In this document: piece after piece, positions 48,535 through 56,797 of the stretch
How positions within the stretch are numbered: the first letter of the stretch is position 1
Layout of the letters: each line of letters begins with the position of its first letter
DNA from: Thioflexithrix psekupsensis
GTDB lineage: Bacteria > Pseudomonadota > Gammaproteobacteria > Beggiatoales > Beggiatoaceae
DNA length: 64,000 nucleotides
NCBI RefSeq assembly: GCF_002149925.1
Contig: NZ_MSLT01000023.1
Coordinates: forward strand, 372,001-436,000
Direction of reading: 5' to 3'
Translations under genes and position numbers: made by a program
Notes under the pieces: model-generated
Databases searched by the model: none
Seen by the model: the letters and a program-made list of their open reading frames with translations, nothing else
What the model was told of the DNA's origin: nothing

Positions 48535-50045
48535 GCAATCGAGAAGACTTAGAAAACGCATTAAGCCAACATCGAGAGTCTCTGGCACACTTAGAACATG
48601 TGATCAATGATTACGTGCAAACGGCTTCTACCACTACAACACCTCCAGTAGAAACAGTAAAAACATCGGTTGGATATATGCCTTTGATTGAAATCACTTA
48701 TTTTGTGGCAGCGGTGTTATTTATTCTGGGTTTGAAAAAAATGAGTTCCCCAGTGACCGCGCGCAATGGGATTGTGTGGGCGGGAGTGGGGATGGTGATC
48801 GCCACGCTGGCGACTTTTTTCTATCCTGATTTACACAATTATATTTTGATGATCATTGCCATTGCGATTGGATCGGCTGCGGCGTGGTGGACGGCAAAAC
48901 GAGTCGCCATGACCGATATGCCACAGATGATCGCCATGTATAACGGTCTCGGTGGGGGCGCAGCAGCGGCAATCGCAGCGGTTGAATTACTCAAAGGGAC
49001 AGAACATCCATTGAGTGTGCAAGTGTTAGCGGTATTGGGTGCGTTAATCGGAAGTGTGGCATTTTCAGGTTCTGTCATCGCTTATGCCAAATTAGACGGC
49101 TTGTTAAACAGCACCTTCCGTTTTGCCAATCAACAATTGGTTAATTTAGCCGTATTTGTCGTGACGGTGATTTTAGGCGCGATCATTGTGTATCAAGGCG
49201 CGGAGGCTTCTGCATTCTTGATTATGATGTTCTTTATATTGGCATTGGTTTTTGGCGTATTGATGGCCTTGCCGATTGGTGGCGCGGATATGCCGGTGGT
49301 GATTTCCTTGTTCAATGCTTTGACGGGTCTGGCTGTGGGTTTTGAAGGCTTTGTTTTAGGCAATGCCGCGATGATCATTGCAGGAACGGTCGTGGGATCG
49401 GCAGGGACATTGTTGACTCAGTTAATGGCTAAAGCCATGAATCGCCCCTTAACCAATATTTTATTTAAGAATTTTGGCGGTTCTAGCAGCGGCGGTTCAA
49501 CCGATGTCGAAGGCAGTATGAAAGCCATTGAACCCAGCGATGCGGCCGTGATGATGGCGTATGCGGGACAAGTGGTGATTGTGCCGGGGTACGGCATGGC
49601 TGTGGCTCAAGCCCAGCATAAAATTTGGGAATTGTCGAAAGCCTTAATTGATCGCGGTGTTCGGGTTAAATTTGCGATTCATCCCGTTGCAGGACGGATG
49701 CCCGGCCACATGAATGTGTTACTGGCTGAAGCAGGTGTGCCTTATGATTTAATTTTCGACATGGACGAAATCAATGCCGAATTTGAGCAAACCGATGTGG
49801 TTTTGGTGATCGGTGCGAATGACGTAGTCAATCCCGCCGCCCGCAAAGACCCCAGTAGTCCAATTTATGGAATGCCCATTTTAAATGTCGATAAAGCGCA
49901 CAATACCATTGTGATTAAACGCGGACAAGGTAAGGGATTTTCTGGCATTGAGAATCTGTTATTTTACGCCGACAATACTCGCATGTTATATGGCGATGGA
50001 CAAAAAGCAGTGGCTGAATTATTACAACAGGTTAAAGAGTTTTAA
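48531..50045 (+). CDS. pntB: NAD(P) transhydrogenase subunit beta
   Basis: 504 residues from GTG 48531. About eight membrane helices (from residue 50 to about 300) precede the NADP(H)-binding domain III with VIVPGYGMAVAQAQHKIWEL and MDEINAEFEQTDVVLVIGANDVVNPAA, both highly conserved. The usual length is about 460 residues; here a hydrophilic N-terminal stretch of about 40 (NREDLENALSQHRESL...TTTTPPVET) is added before the first helix. It provides the proton channel and the NADPH-producing site. A strong terminator follows. Confidence 0.95.
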   Translation: MSNREDLENALSQHRESLAHLEHVINDYVQTASTTTTPPVETVKTSVGYMPLIEITYFVAAVLFILGLKKMSSPVTARNGIVWAGVGMVIATLATFFYPDLHNYILMIIAIAIGSAAAWWTAKRVAMTDMPQMIAMYNGLGGGAAAAIAAVELLKGTEHPLSVQVLAVLGALIGSVAFSGSVIAYAKLDGLLNSTFRFANQQLVNLAVFVVTVILGAIIVYQGAEASAFLIMMFFILALVFGVLMALPIGGADMPVVISLFNALTGLAVGFEGFVLGNAAMIIAGTVVGSAGTLLTQLMAKAMNRPLTNILFKNFGGSSSGGSTDVEGSMKAIEPSDAAVMMAYAGQVVIVPGYGMAVAQAQHKIWELSKALIDRGVRVKFAIHPVAGRMPGHMNVLLAEAGVPYDLIFDMDEINAEFEQTDVVLVIGANDVVNPAARKDPSSPIYGMPILNVDKAHNTIVIKRGQGKGFSGIENLLFYADNTRMLYGDGQKAVAELLQQVKEF

Positions 50046-50084
50046 GACCTGTTTTATTTAAAAAAGTCGCGTTTTTTTCTTAAT

Positions 50085-50126
50085 AAAAACACCCCATAGC
50101 TAATGAATTGGTATGGGGTGTTTTTT
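50085..50126. terminator. Terminator after pntB (also facing the Rpn gene)
   Basis: AAAAACACCCCATA (50085-50098) pairs with TATGGGGTGTTTTT (50112-50125) around a 13-base loop. T-runs on both strands allow bidirectional use between convergent genes. Confidence 0.92.
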
Positions 50127-50144
50127 CAGAATTTATAATATTAC

Positions 50145-51005
50145 TTATAATTCATCAATTTGTGCAGAAGATAAGCCTGCCATTCGTGTAATAATTTGGG
50201 TCTCCATACCTGCGGCTTTCATATTTTTCGCTATGTTTAATGCGCCCACAGTTTTACCCTCTTCTATGCCCTCTGCCTTTCCCTCCGCTCTCCCCTCTTC
50301 TTTAGCCGTCACCATTGCGGCGCGAACGCCTAGATAATCCAGTAGGTTTTTTTCATACGCAGAATATTGTTCTTGGCTGAGATTGGCTAATTCTGCGGTT
50401 TTGAAGGCTTTTTGGAAAATCGGCTCATTGAGAATAGCAGGGATATGTTCAAAAGTTTCTAGGTTTTTTAGAAAATAAATCCATTTGTCAAAGTGAGTTT
50501 CTAATTCATCCGCTTGCTTGTTGAATAACGGCATTTGTAGGAATTTAAAATGGAGTTTGTCAAAAAATAATTGTCCTTCTTCATCGCGTAACGCAACATC
50601 ACGACGAAATTTGGCCATTTCCTTCGTTTCATCATAGACAAAATCGAGAATAGCCACAAAATAAACGGGGTCGAGTTTAAATAACCAATCGCCTTTTTTC
50701 GCTTGGTCTCGGATGGGGAAAGTGACATAAAAAACGGAGCGGTCTTTAAAAAACTGCAATTTGGCTTTTTGCATTTCAACAATAAAATGTTGTCCTGTGG
50801 TGCTAATGCAGCTAATATCAAAAATGGCTTTGCGCTCTAAAGGAATATCAGGGAGTTGCTCCGTATTTTTAAAGTTCAATTCTGCAATTTGATGTTGTTC
50901 TGGCAAAAGTTGGTTGAGAAAATCAATTAATAAATCTTTATTGGCTTCTTCACCAAATAGTTTTTTAAAACCAAAATCAGTGTAAGGGTTTAGGTATTTG
51001 TTCAT
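50145..51005 (-). CDS. Rpn/PDDEXK_2-family nuclease, tandem copy B
   Basis: 286 residues from ATG 51005 (MNKYLNPYTDFGFKKLFGEEAN, the PF12784 signature). The nuclease-like pattern is Asp in RKAIFDISCIS and Glu-Met-Gln in HFIVEMQKAKLQFF. The C-terminus carries an expanded Glu-Gly-Lys linker (EEGRAEGKAEGIEEGKTVG) and the helix pair LNIAKNMKAAGMETQII. The frame is open 15 codons further upstream into the end of the neighbour, but the homologous start is used. It belongs to a different Rpn subfamily from the array at 43.6-46.2 kb. The protein is nearly identical to the next upstream gene. Confidence 0.85.
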   Translation of the reverse strand: MNKYLNPYTDFGFKKLFGEEANKDLLIDFLNQLLPEQHQIAELNFKNTEQLPDIPLERKAIFDISCISTTGQHFIVEMQKAKLQFFKDRSVFYVTFPIRDQAKKGDWLFKLDPVYFVAILDFVYDETKEMAKFRRDVALRDEEGQLFFDKLHFKFLQMPLFNKQADELETHFDKWIYFLKNLETFEHIPAILNEPIFQKAFKTAELANLSQEQYSAYEKNLLDYLGVRAAMVTAKEEGRAEGKAEGIEEGKTVGALNIAKNMKAAGMETQIITRMAGLSSAQIDEL

Positions 51006-51036
51006 GGTCATGTTCTCTCTTGTCTCAGCTACACAC

Positions 51037-51885
51037 TTATAATTCATCAATTTGTGCAGAAGATAAGCCTGTCATTTGCGCAATAATTTGGGTCTCCATA
51101 CCTGCGGTTTTCATATTTTTCGCTATGTTTAATGCGCCCACAGTTTTACCCACTTCTATGCCCTCCGCTCTCCCCTCTTCTTTAGCCGTCACCATTGCGG
51201 CGCGAACGCCTAGATAATCCAGTAGATTTTTTTCATACGCAGAATATTGTTCTTGGCTGAGATTGGCTAATTCTGCGGTTTTGAAGGCTTTTTGGAAAAT
51301 CGGCTCATTGAGAATAGCAGGGATATGTTCAAAAGTTTCTAGGTTTTTTAGAAAATAAATCCATTTGTCAAAGTGAGTTTCTAATTCATCCGCTTGCTTA
51401 TTGAATAACGGCATTTGTAGGAATTTAAAATGGAGTTTGTCAAAAAATAATTGGCCTTCTTCATCGCGTAACGCAACATCACGACGAAATTTGGCCATTT
51501 CCTTCGTTTCATCATAGACAAAATCGAGAATAGCCACAAAATAAACGGGGTCGAGTTTAAATAACCAATCGCCTTTTTTCGCTTGGTCTCGAATAGGGAA
51601 AGTGACATAAAAAACGGAGCGGTCTTTAAAAAACTGCAATTTGGCTTTTTGCATTTCAACAATAAAATGTTGTCCTGTGGTGCTAATGCAGCTAATATCA
51701 AAGATGGCTTTGCGCTCTAAAGGAATATCAGGGAGCTGTTCAGTATTTTTAAAGTTCAATTCTGCAATTTGATGTTGTTCTGGCAAAAGTTGATTGAGAA
51801 AATCAATTAATAAATCCTTATTGGCTTCTTCACCAAATAGTTTTTTAAAACCAAAATCGGTGTAAGGGTTTAGGTATTTGTTCAT
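51037..51885 (-). CDS. Rpn/PDDEXK_2-family nuclease, tandem copy A
   Basis: 282 residues, identical to copy B over the nuclease core and differing mainly in the linker (EEGRAEGIEVGKTVG, 4 residues shorter) and a few C-terminal residues (TAGMETQIIAQMTGLSS). It starts 31 bases upstream of copy B in the direction of transcription. The promoter region is shared with a C/G-rich palindromic element (51941-52063). Neighbouring copies with changing linkers again suggest repeated unequal recombination. Confidence 0.85.
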   Translation of the reverse strand: MNKYLNPYTDFGFKKLFGEEANKDLLIDFLNQLLPEQHQIAELNFKNTEQLPDIPLERKAIFDISCISTTGQHFIVEMQKAKLQFFKDRSVFYVTFPIRDQAKKGDWLFKLDPVYFVAILDFVYDETKEMAKFRRDVALRDEEGQLFFDKLHFKFLQMPLFNKQADELETHFDKWIYFLKNLETFEHIPAILNEPIFQKAFKTAELANLSQEQYSAYEKNLLDYLGVRAAMVTAKEEGRAEGIEVGKTVGALNIAKNMKTAGMETQIIAQMTGLSSAQIDEL

Positions 51886-51940
51886 GGTTGTGTAGTTAAA
51901 TAAAAATATTCAGGTATTAAAAGCGTTCAGAGTTTTTACA

Positions 51941-52063
51941 TTTCTAGTGCTAGGAGGGGGGAGTTAGAATAAAAATAAAAACAAGCACTTGACAAATTTC
52001 CTCTTTCCTCTTTCTCCCCCTCCTAGCAGGAGGGGGCAGGGGGGGCAGGGGGGGCGGTAGAAA
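51941..52063 (+). repeat. C/G-rich palindromic MITE-like element A (left end deleted)
   Basis: This matches element B from AGGAGGGGGGAGTTAGAATA to GGGCGGTAGAAA, but the left terminal part after TTTCTA is missing. It is preceded by a 46-base flank (GTTAAATAAAAATATTCAGG and onward, from about 51895) also present before element B, so element and flank were duplicated together around the DUF559 gene. Confidence 0.8.
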
Positions 52064-52083
52064 TGTTTAAATTCACCACTCTT

Positions 52084-52458
52084 TTAAGATTCAAGTCCAC
52101 ACTCGCTTGCAATCTTTCTTAAAACGTCATCTATGTGCTTATTAATTTCTATATTAGTAAATCGTAAAAGTTTGATATTCCTTTCTTTTAGCCACTGAGT
52201 CCGCGCAAAATCATAATTTTGTTGTTCCATTTCAAAATGATGACTACCATCAATTTCTATAGCCAACTGATGCTCGTAACAGAAAAAGTCCAGAATGAAA
52301 CGATGAATAGGATGTTGGCGGCGAAATTTTAATCCATGAAACCGTTTATTACGCAAATATTCCCACAATTTACTTTCTTGAGTTGTAACAGAATGACGAA
52401 GTTCACGCGCACAAAGTAAAATATTTGGATGTACAAGTTTTATTTTTTCGGTGGACAT
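52084..52458 (-). CDS. DUF559 endonuclease-like protein
   Basis: 124 residues of the DUF559 family, related in fold to very-short-patch-repair endonucleases. Key segments: LRHSVTTQESKLWEYLRNKRFHGLKFRRQHPI, the acidic metal-binding positions in FILDFFCYEHQLAIEIDGSHH (Asp, then Glu-x-Asp), and the terminal LKERNIKLLRFTNIEI. The length is normal. The biological role is unknown; it is probably a nuclease. It lies between two copies of a C/G-rich palindromic element, and its flanks are duplicated, suggesting the gene travelled or was amplified with them. Confidence 0.85.
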   Translation of the reverse strand: MSTEKIKLVHPNILLCARELRHSVTTQESKLWEYLRNKRFHGLKFRRQHPIHRFILDFFCYEHQLAIEIDGSHHFEMEQQNYDFARTQWLKERNIKLLRFTNIEINKHIDDVLRKIASECGLES

Positions 52459-52540
52459 TGTTTATTCCTTTATTGTCAGGAAGTTAAGTAGGTCGTTAAA
52501 TAAAAATATTCAGGTATTAAAAGCGTTCAGAGTTTTTACA

Positions 52541-52672
52541 TTTCTACCGCCCCCCAACCCCCCTCCTGCTAGGAGGGGGGAGTTAGAATAAAAATAAAAA
52601 CAAGCACTTAACAAATTTCCTCTTTCCTCTTTCTCCCCCTCCTAGCAGGAGGGGGCAGGGGGGCGGTAGAAA
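52541..52672 (+). repeat. C/G-rich palindromic MITE-like element B
   Basis: 132 bp with 10- to 13-base terminal repeats (TTTCTACCGCCCCCC at 52541, GGGGGGCGGTAGAAA ending at 52672). Inside each end is a second palindrome (CCTCCTGCTAGGAGG and CCTCCTAGCAGGAGG) around an AT-rich centre. It is the most complete copy in the forward sense. It lies downstream of the AAA-like/TPR gene and upstream of DUF559, where it could also act as a terminator. Confidence 0.8.
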
Positions 52673-52691
52673 TTTCAATATTCTGTAGATA

Positions 52692-55082
52692 CTAAGGATT
52701 TTTCAAGCGTTCTTGAACATCAGCAATTTCAGACTTCAAAGCCTCCAATTCAGTTTGCACTTGAACATCTCCTGAACTTTGTGCCACCAGCTTTTCGGTA
52801 ATGCTTAAAGCCTGTTGATAACGGGCAAGTGCTTCTTTCCAATCTTCATTTGCCACATAAATTTGTGCCAGTTTGTAGTGGCTAATCATCAAATCGCGTT
52901 GTGCTTGGGCATCCGTGGGGTCGGACGCGGCGAGTCGTTTTAAAATATCATACATCTGTTGGTAAGCGCGCAGCGCGTCGTTGGCATTGCCTAAGCGTAA
53001 CTGCACGTTGCCTATTTTCTCATAGCTGACCGACAAATCGCGTTGTGCTTGGGCATCCGTGGGGTCGGACGCGGCGAGTCGTTCACGAATCTCAAGACTC
53101 TGTTGGTAAGCGCGCAGCGCGTCGTTGGCATTGCCTAAGCGTAACTGCACGTCGCCTATTCTTTCGTGACTAATAGACAAATCGCGTTGTGCTTGGGCAT
53201 CCGTGGGGTCGGACGCGGCGAGTCGTTCAGCAACTTCTAAACCTTGTTGGTAAGCGCGCAGCGCGTCGTTGGCATTGCCTAAGCGTAACTGCACGTCGCC
53301 TATCTTGTTATAACTAATCGACAAATCGCGTTGTGCTTGGGCATCCGTGGGGTCTAACTCGGCGAGTCGTTCACGAATCTCAAGACTCTGTTGGTAAGCG
53401 CGCAGCGCGTCGTTGGCATTGCCTAAGCGTAACTGCACGTCGCCTATCTTGTCATAACCAACAGACAAATCGCGTTGTGCTTTGGCATCCGTGGGGTTGG
53501 ATGCGGCGAGTCGTTCACGAATCTCAAAACTTTCTTGATGTGCAGCAAGTGCCTTGTCAATCTTGCCAAATTTTAACCACATATCTCCTGTTCTGTCCAA
53601 GTTTATAGCCTTTTCCCGCAAAGCTTTAGGCGTGTTTGGATCAAGGGCATAAATACGCTCTAATAACGCCACATTGCCCTGTAGGGTTTTTTCCACAATT
53701 GGCTGGGTGCGGGGGATGTTTTCTAAACCATCCACCAATTGATAAGTGAGTGTGTTAATCGCTTTTAAAGCAATTTCTTTTTGCTCTAAAGCAATATTAC
53801 GTTGTTCCTCTGCTAATTGTTCATTTTTTACCGCCACTTCACGCGCCGCTACAGCCAATTCTTTTTGCTTCACCGCCTCCTGCTCTGCCGTCCAGCCCCA
53901 AATCGCCAAACCGCCCACCACACTCAGTATCACCGCTGCAATCCCCGCCGCTTGCAAAAAACCACGCCGTTGTGCGGCTTTTTGTCGCTGTTTCTCCGCA
54001 TCAGGTAAATTGGCAATAATCCACTTCTTATCAAACACCCGAAAATAAATCCGATTGCGCACCCATAAATAATTTTCCAATACCCGCACCAAACCCGCTA
54101 AACGCAACACGCTAATAATTGGATTGGTGTCATCATCTTTGAGCCGTTTACGCCGCCACACTTGGCGATATAAATCTAAAATTGCCGCATGATCCTGTTC
54201 TTTCGCCAATAATTGCGTACGCACATGCTGCAAATTGGTTTCGCTATCGCGGGAACGACTGGAAAAAAACAGCTCCTCACATAAACGATCAATTCCTTTC
54301 GCATTCACAATGGTTTTATCATCAGCCACCGCTTGACACAGTTTCTGCGTTAAATAAGGTTGACCATTAGTCCAATAAGCGATTCTTTGCAATAATTTTT
54401 GCGCCAATATTGGCTCGCGTTCTAAACCTTGCATTAAAGGCTGCATTTCTTCTAAAGAAAAATCCTGCAAATCAATTCGCTTGCCGATATTAAACGGAGT
54501 CATGCGCGTATCGCGGATGAGTTCTGAAGGAGTCACCACACCGATCAAACAAAAGGTTAAGCGTTGTAAATCCGTATCTTGCACACGGTCATTAAAACAA
54601 GAGCGAATCGCGGCAAAAAATTCATCCATAGAAAAAGGCAAAGTGCGCACGCTGTCGATTTCATCAAAACCAATCACAAAATAATCATCACTGGCTTTGA
54701 CCACCGTTTGCACCGCCAACATCCAACGATAAAGCGGATCGAAATCAGGATTATTTTTCCAACATTCAACCAATTCAGCGCGTTTGCCTAAGGACTTGCC
54801 TAACACATCCAATAAACTGCGATACCACTTTTCAGCCGAAGTATTGCTTGAGCCTAATTTAGTCAATTCTATAACAGCGACTTGAATATTTTCCTCACGC
54901 AGACGTTGTGCCACCCGTACAATTAAAGAACTTTTGCCCATTTGCCGACTATTTAACACATAACAATATTCGGCATTTTTCAAGGCTTGAAATAAATCCG
55001 TGTCCGCTTGTCGCTCGATATACGAAGGATTATCAGCAGCTAACGTGCCGCCTGACGCGGAATAATGAAACGTTTCAGTCAT
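52692..55082 (-). CDS. AAA-like ATPase with membrane helix and C-terminal TPR repeats
   Basis: 796 residues. An N-terminal AAA-like domain of the PF14516 group runs to about residue 330: Walker A is LNSRQMGKSSLIVRV, Walker B VIGFDEIDSV and a conserved RIAYWTNGQPYLTQKLC. A winged-helix-like part follows, then one membrane helix (AAGIAAVILSVVGGLAIWGW, about 380), a Glu/Lys/Ala coiled coil (to about 450), and TPR-like repeats of 48 residues (ERLAASDPTDAQAQRDLS...GNANDALRAYQQ) five times. Such proteins occur in cyanobacteria and large filamentous bacteria as signalling or STAND-like switches; no effector domain is recognised here. It has palindromic elements on both sides. Next upstream is a second AAA-like gene. 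Confidence 0.8.
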   Translation of the reverse strand: MTETFHYSASGGTLAADNPSYIERQADTDLFQALKNAEYCYVLNSRQMGKSSLIVRVAQRLREENIQVAVIELTKLGSSNTSAEKWYRSLLDVLGKSLGKRAELVECWKNNPDFDPLYRWMLAVQTVVKASDDYFVIGFDEIDSVRTLPFSMDEFFAAIRSCFNDRVQDTDLQRLTFCLIGVVTPSELIRDTRMTPFNIGKRIDLQDFSLEEMQPLMQGLEREPILAQKLLQRIAYWTNGQPYLTQKLCQAVADDKTIVNAKGIDRLCEELFFSSRSRDSETNLQHVRTQLLAKEQDHAAILDLYRQVWRRKRLKDDDTNPIISVLRLAGLVRVLENYLWVRNRIYFRVFDKKWIIANLPDAEKQRQKAAQRRGFLQAAGIAAVILSVVGGLAIWGWTAEQEAVKQKELAVAAREVAVKNEQLAEEQRNIALEQKEIALKAINTLTYQLVDGLENIPRTQPIVEKTLQGNVALLERIYALDPNTPKALREKAINLDRTGDMWLKFGKIDKALAAHQESFEIRERLAASNPTDAKAQRDLSVGYDKIGDVQLRLGNANDALRAYQQSLEIRERLAELDPTDAQAQRDLSISYNKIGDVQLRLGNANDALRAYQQGLEVAERLAASDPTDAQAQRDLSISHERIGDVQLRLGNANDALRAYQQSLEIRERLAASDPTDAQAQRDLSVSYEKIGNVQLRLGNANDALRAYQQMYDILKRLAASDPTDAQAQRDLMISHYKLAQIYVANEDWKEALARYQQALSITEKLVAQSSGDVQVQTELEALKSEIADVQERLKNP
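52890..53525 (-). repeat. 144-bp coding tandem repeats in the TPR region
   Basis: Units with exact 144-base spacing (TAAGCGCGCAGCG at 52963, 53107, 53251 and 53395 on the plus strand) encode 48-residue TPR-like units. Identity between units is very high at the DNA level, so recent expansion is likely and repeat number may vary. Confidence 0.9.
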
Positions 55083-55111
55083 TTAGGTTTCTCCTGTTCA
55101 GAATATTTGCT

Positions 55112-55229
55112 TTTCTACCGCCCCCAACCCCCTCCTGCTAGGAGGGGGAGAAAGAGGAAATGAGGTAACTGTTTGTTTTTACTTTAACTCCCCCCTCCTA
55201 GCAGGAGGGGGGTTGGGGGGCGGTAGAAA
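55112..55229 (-). repeat. C/G-rich palindromic MITE-like element C (inverted)
   Basis: 118 bp with ends TTTCTACCGCCCCC and GGGGCGGTAGAAA. The inner AT-rich part is in the opposite orientation to element B and shares TTTCCTCTTTCTCCCCC with it on the minus strand. It sits between the two AAA-like ATPase genes, so both sides of the TPR gene carry the element. Confidence 0.8.
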
Positions 55230-55284
55230 TGCCGATATTGTAGATTATTTCTATTTGGGGACTGGGTTAAATTTTAACAAAAAA

Positions 55285-56757
55285 TTACCCCATCAAATGC
55301 CGCTGCAAATAACGTTGATACACTTGACAGCGAAATTCAGCCGTTTCTCTGTTTTCTCCCGTCAAAATACCTGCGCTGCGTAAGCGATAAAAATCGTCGT
55401 AATTAGGAATTCTTTTCTGAAATAAACTACGCACCACATCAGACAATTCTTTATCCCGCTGCAACAGCATAATAATGCGTCGCAAATGATCACCAAAAAC
55501 CCCCTCTTCTTGCAAACATTGGGCTTCAAATTCGGCAATAGATAAAGATTTTTTAACCATCTCATTTAAACCCGCTCGCGTTAAATAAGGATGCCCTCCC
55601 GTTAAAATAAAAAATGCCGTGATTTCCGCCTGATTTTTTAGCGGATTATTATAACGACGGTTTAAATTAGCCACTTCTTTAAGACAAAAATCTCTCAACA
55701 CCAATTTAGTCCCGACATTAAAAGGGGATTGATTTTGGTCTTTAATAAACAAATAACTTTCAGTGGCATAAGCAATGGCAATGCTTAATCGATGACAAGG
55801 ATTATCAGGATTTAAAGCCCGTTCATTATGCCAACTGCGCAATAAAGCAAATACATCGCTGCTAAACTCATGATGAAACAAAAAATCAGCCTCATCAATC
55901 GCCCATAAAACCGTTTGTTTGGTTGAGCCGAGAATATGCTCCATAAAATAATTTTCAAAATTAGTCGTTGCCAAACAATCCTCATCCCATACCGATTTGG
56001 GCGACACGCTCAATTTCAATTGTTTCCCCAACGCCGTACCAATGCCCAATAAAAAATCATCTAAAGTTTTCATTTGCGACATGGGTAATTTTTGACAATC
56101 TGTCCAAATCACACAAATATTGCGTTCACGGGCATCCTGAATTCCACGCGCCAATAACGATGTTTTTCCCACCTGACGCGCTCCTTTAAGCAATATCACA
56201 CTATCACGCTGCTTTAAAGCCTGCATAAACTCCGCATCAACAGGACGATGGATATAAAAATTAGAATGCAACGGCACTGCGCCGCCAACCATTTCTAATT
56301 CATAATGATTTGATTCTACAGCGATTTCTGGCTCAGGTTGTTTTTCCTGCTTTACGCCTTGAATAAATGACCAATGGGCTTGTTGCAATTGCGTCTGTAC
56401 ATACCAGTTCATTAACACATCAGCCGCACTTAAAGCCGATTGAATATAAGCCAATGTAATTGGCTCTTCATTATGCTGATCATGGCTTGCAAAATTACCC
56501 AATTTTTGGATCGTTTCTAATTGGGGATAAATATAAGCCAATGGCAATTTTTTATTCTTAAAAAATTCCATGTAATTATCCAAAGTCATGGGCTTATCGG
56601 GTTGCTTGCCCATTTCCTGCGTATATAAACCCCGACAAATGGCCTCTGCAAATTTGCGGCTATCCATCAAACGATGTTCAGGTTCAGTCTGATGATTAAA
56701 AACAGCTTGATAACGTTTTTCCAAACGAGCGAAATCGTTGGCTTGATCTTCAGTCAT
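55285..56757 (-). CDS. AAA-like ATPase with N-terminal DUF4145/HEPN-like region
   Basis: 490 residues. The first 130 are helical (MDSRKFAEAICRGLYTQEM, LGNFASHDQHN), resembling DUF4145/HEPN-type modules that often accompany defence ATPases; this part is tentative. The AAA-like domain follows with Walker A LLKGARQVGKTSLLARG (about residue 190), Walker B VLWAIDEADFLF, and LTGGHPYLTRAGLNEM as in the PF14516 group. The C-terminus has a winged-helix-like part (IPNYDDFYRLRSAGILTGE). The start codon ATG 56757 has AAGGAG 6-11 bases upstream. It shares the AAA-like fold with the TPR gene downstream, and the two could be one system. IS630 copy 3 is inserted 40 bases upstream of the start, perhaps displacing its promoter. 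Confidence 0.75.
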   Translation of the reverse strand: MTEDQANDFARLEKRYQAVFNHQTEPEHRLMDSRKFAEAICRGLYTQEMGKQPDKPMTLDNYMEFFKNKKLPLAYIYPQLETIQKLGNFASHDQHNEEPITLAYIQSALSAADVLMNWYVQTQLQQAHWSFIQGVKQEKQPEPEIAVESNHYELEMVGGAVPLHSNFYIHRPVDAEFMQALKQRDSVILLKGARQVGKTSLLARGIQDARERNICVIWTDCQKLPMSQMKTLDDFLLGIGTALGKQLKLSVSPKSVWDEDCLATTNFENYFMEHILGSTKQTVLWAIDEADFLFHHEFSSDVFALLRSWHNERALNPDNPCHRLSIAIAYATESYLFIKDQNQSPFNVGTKLVLRDFCLKEVANLNRRYNNPLKNQAEITAFFILTGGHPYLTRAGLNEMVKKSLSIAEFEAQCLQEEGVFGDHLRRIIMLLQRDKELSDVVRSLFQKRIPNYDDFYRLRSAGILTGENRETAEFRCQVYQRYLQRHLMG

Positions 56758-56797
56758 AATAAAAACTCCTTTTGTGGGATAAAAGTAAAATATTATA

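Noticed and set aside
51941-52672. Palindromic C/G-rich repeats as CRISPR or rRNA-like structure
   Set aside because: Only three copies, far apart, with mobile-element-like ends; no spacer pattern and no cas genes.
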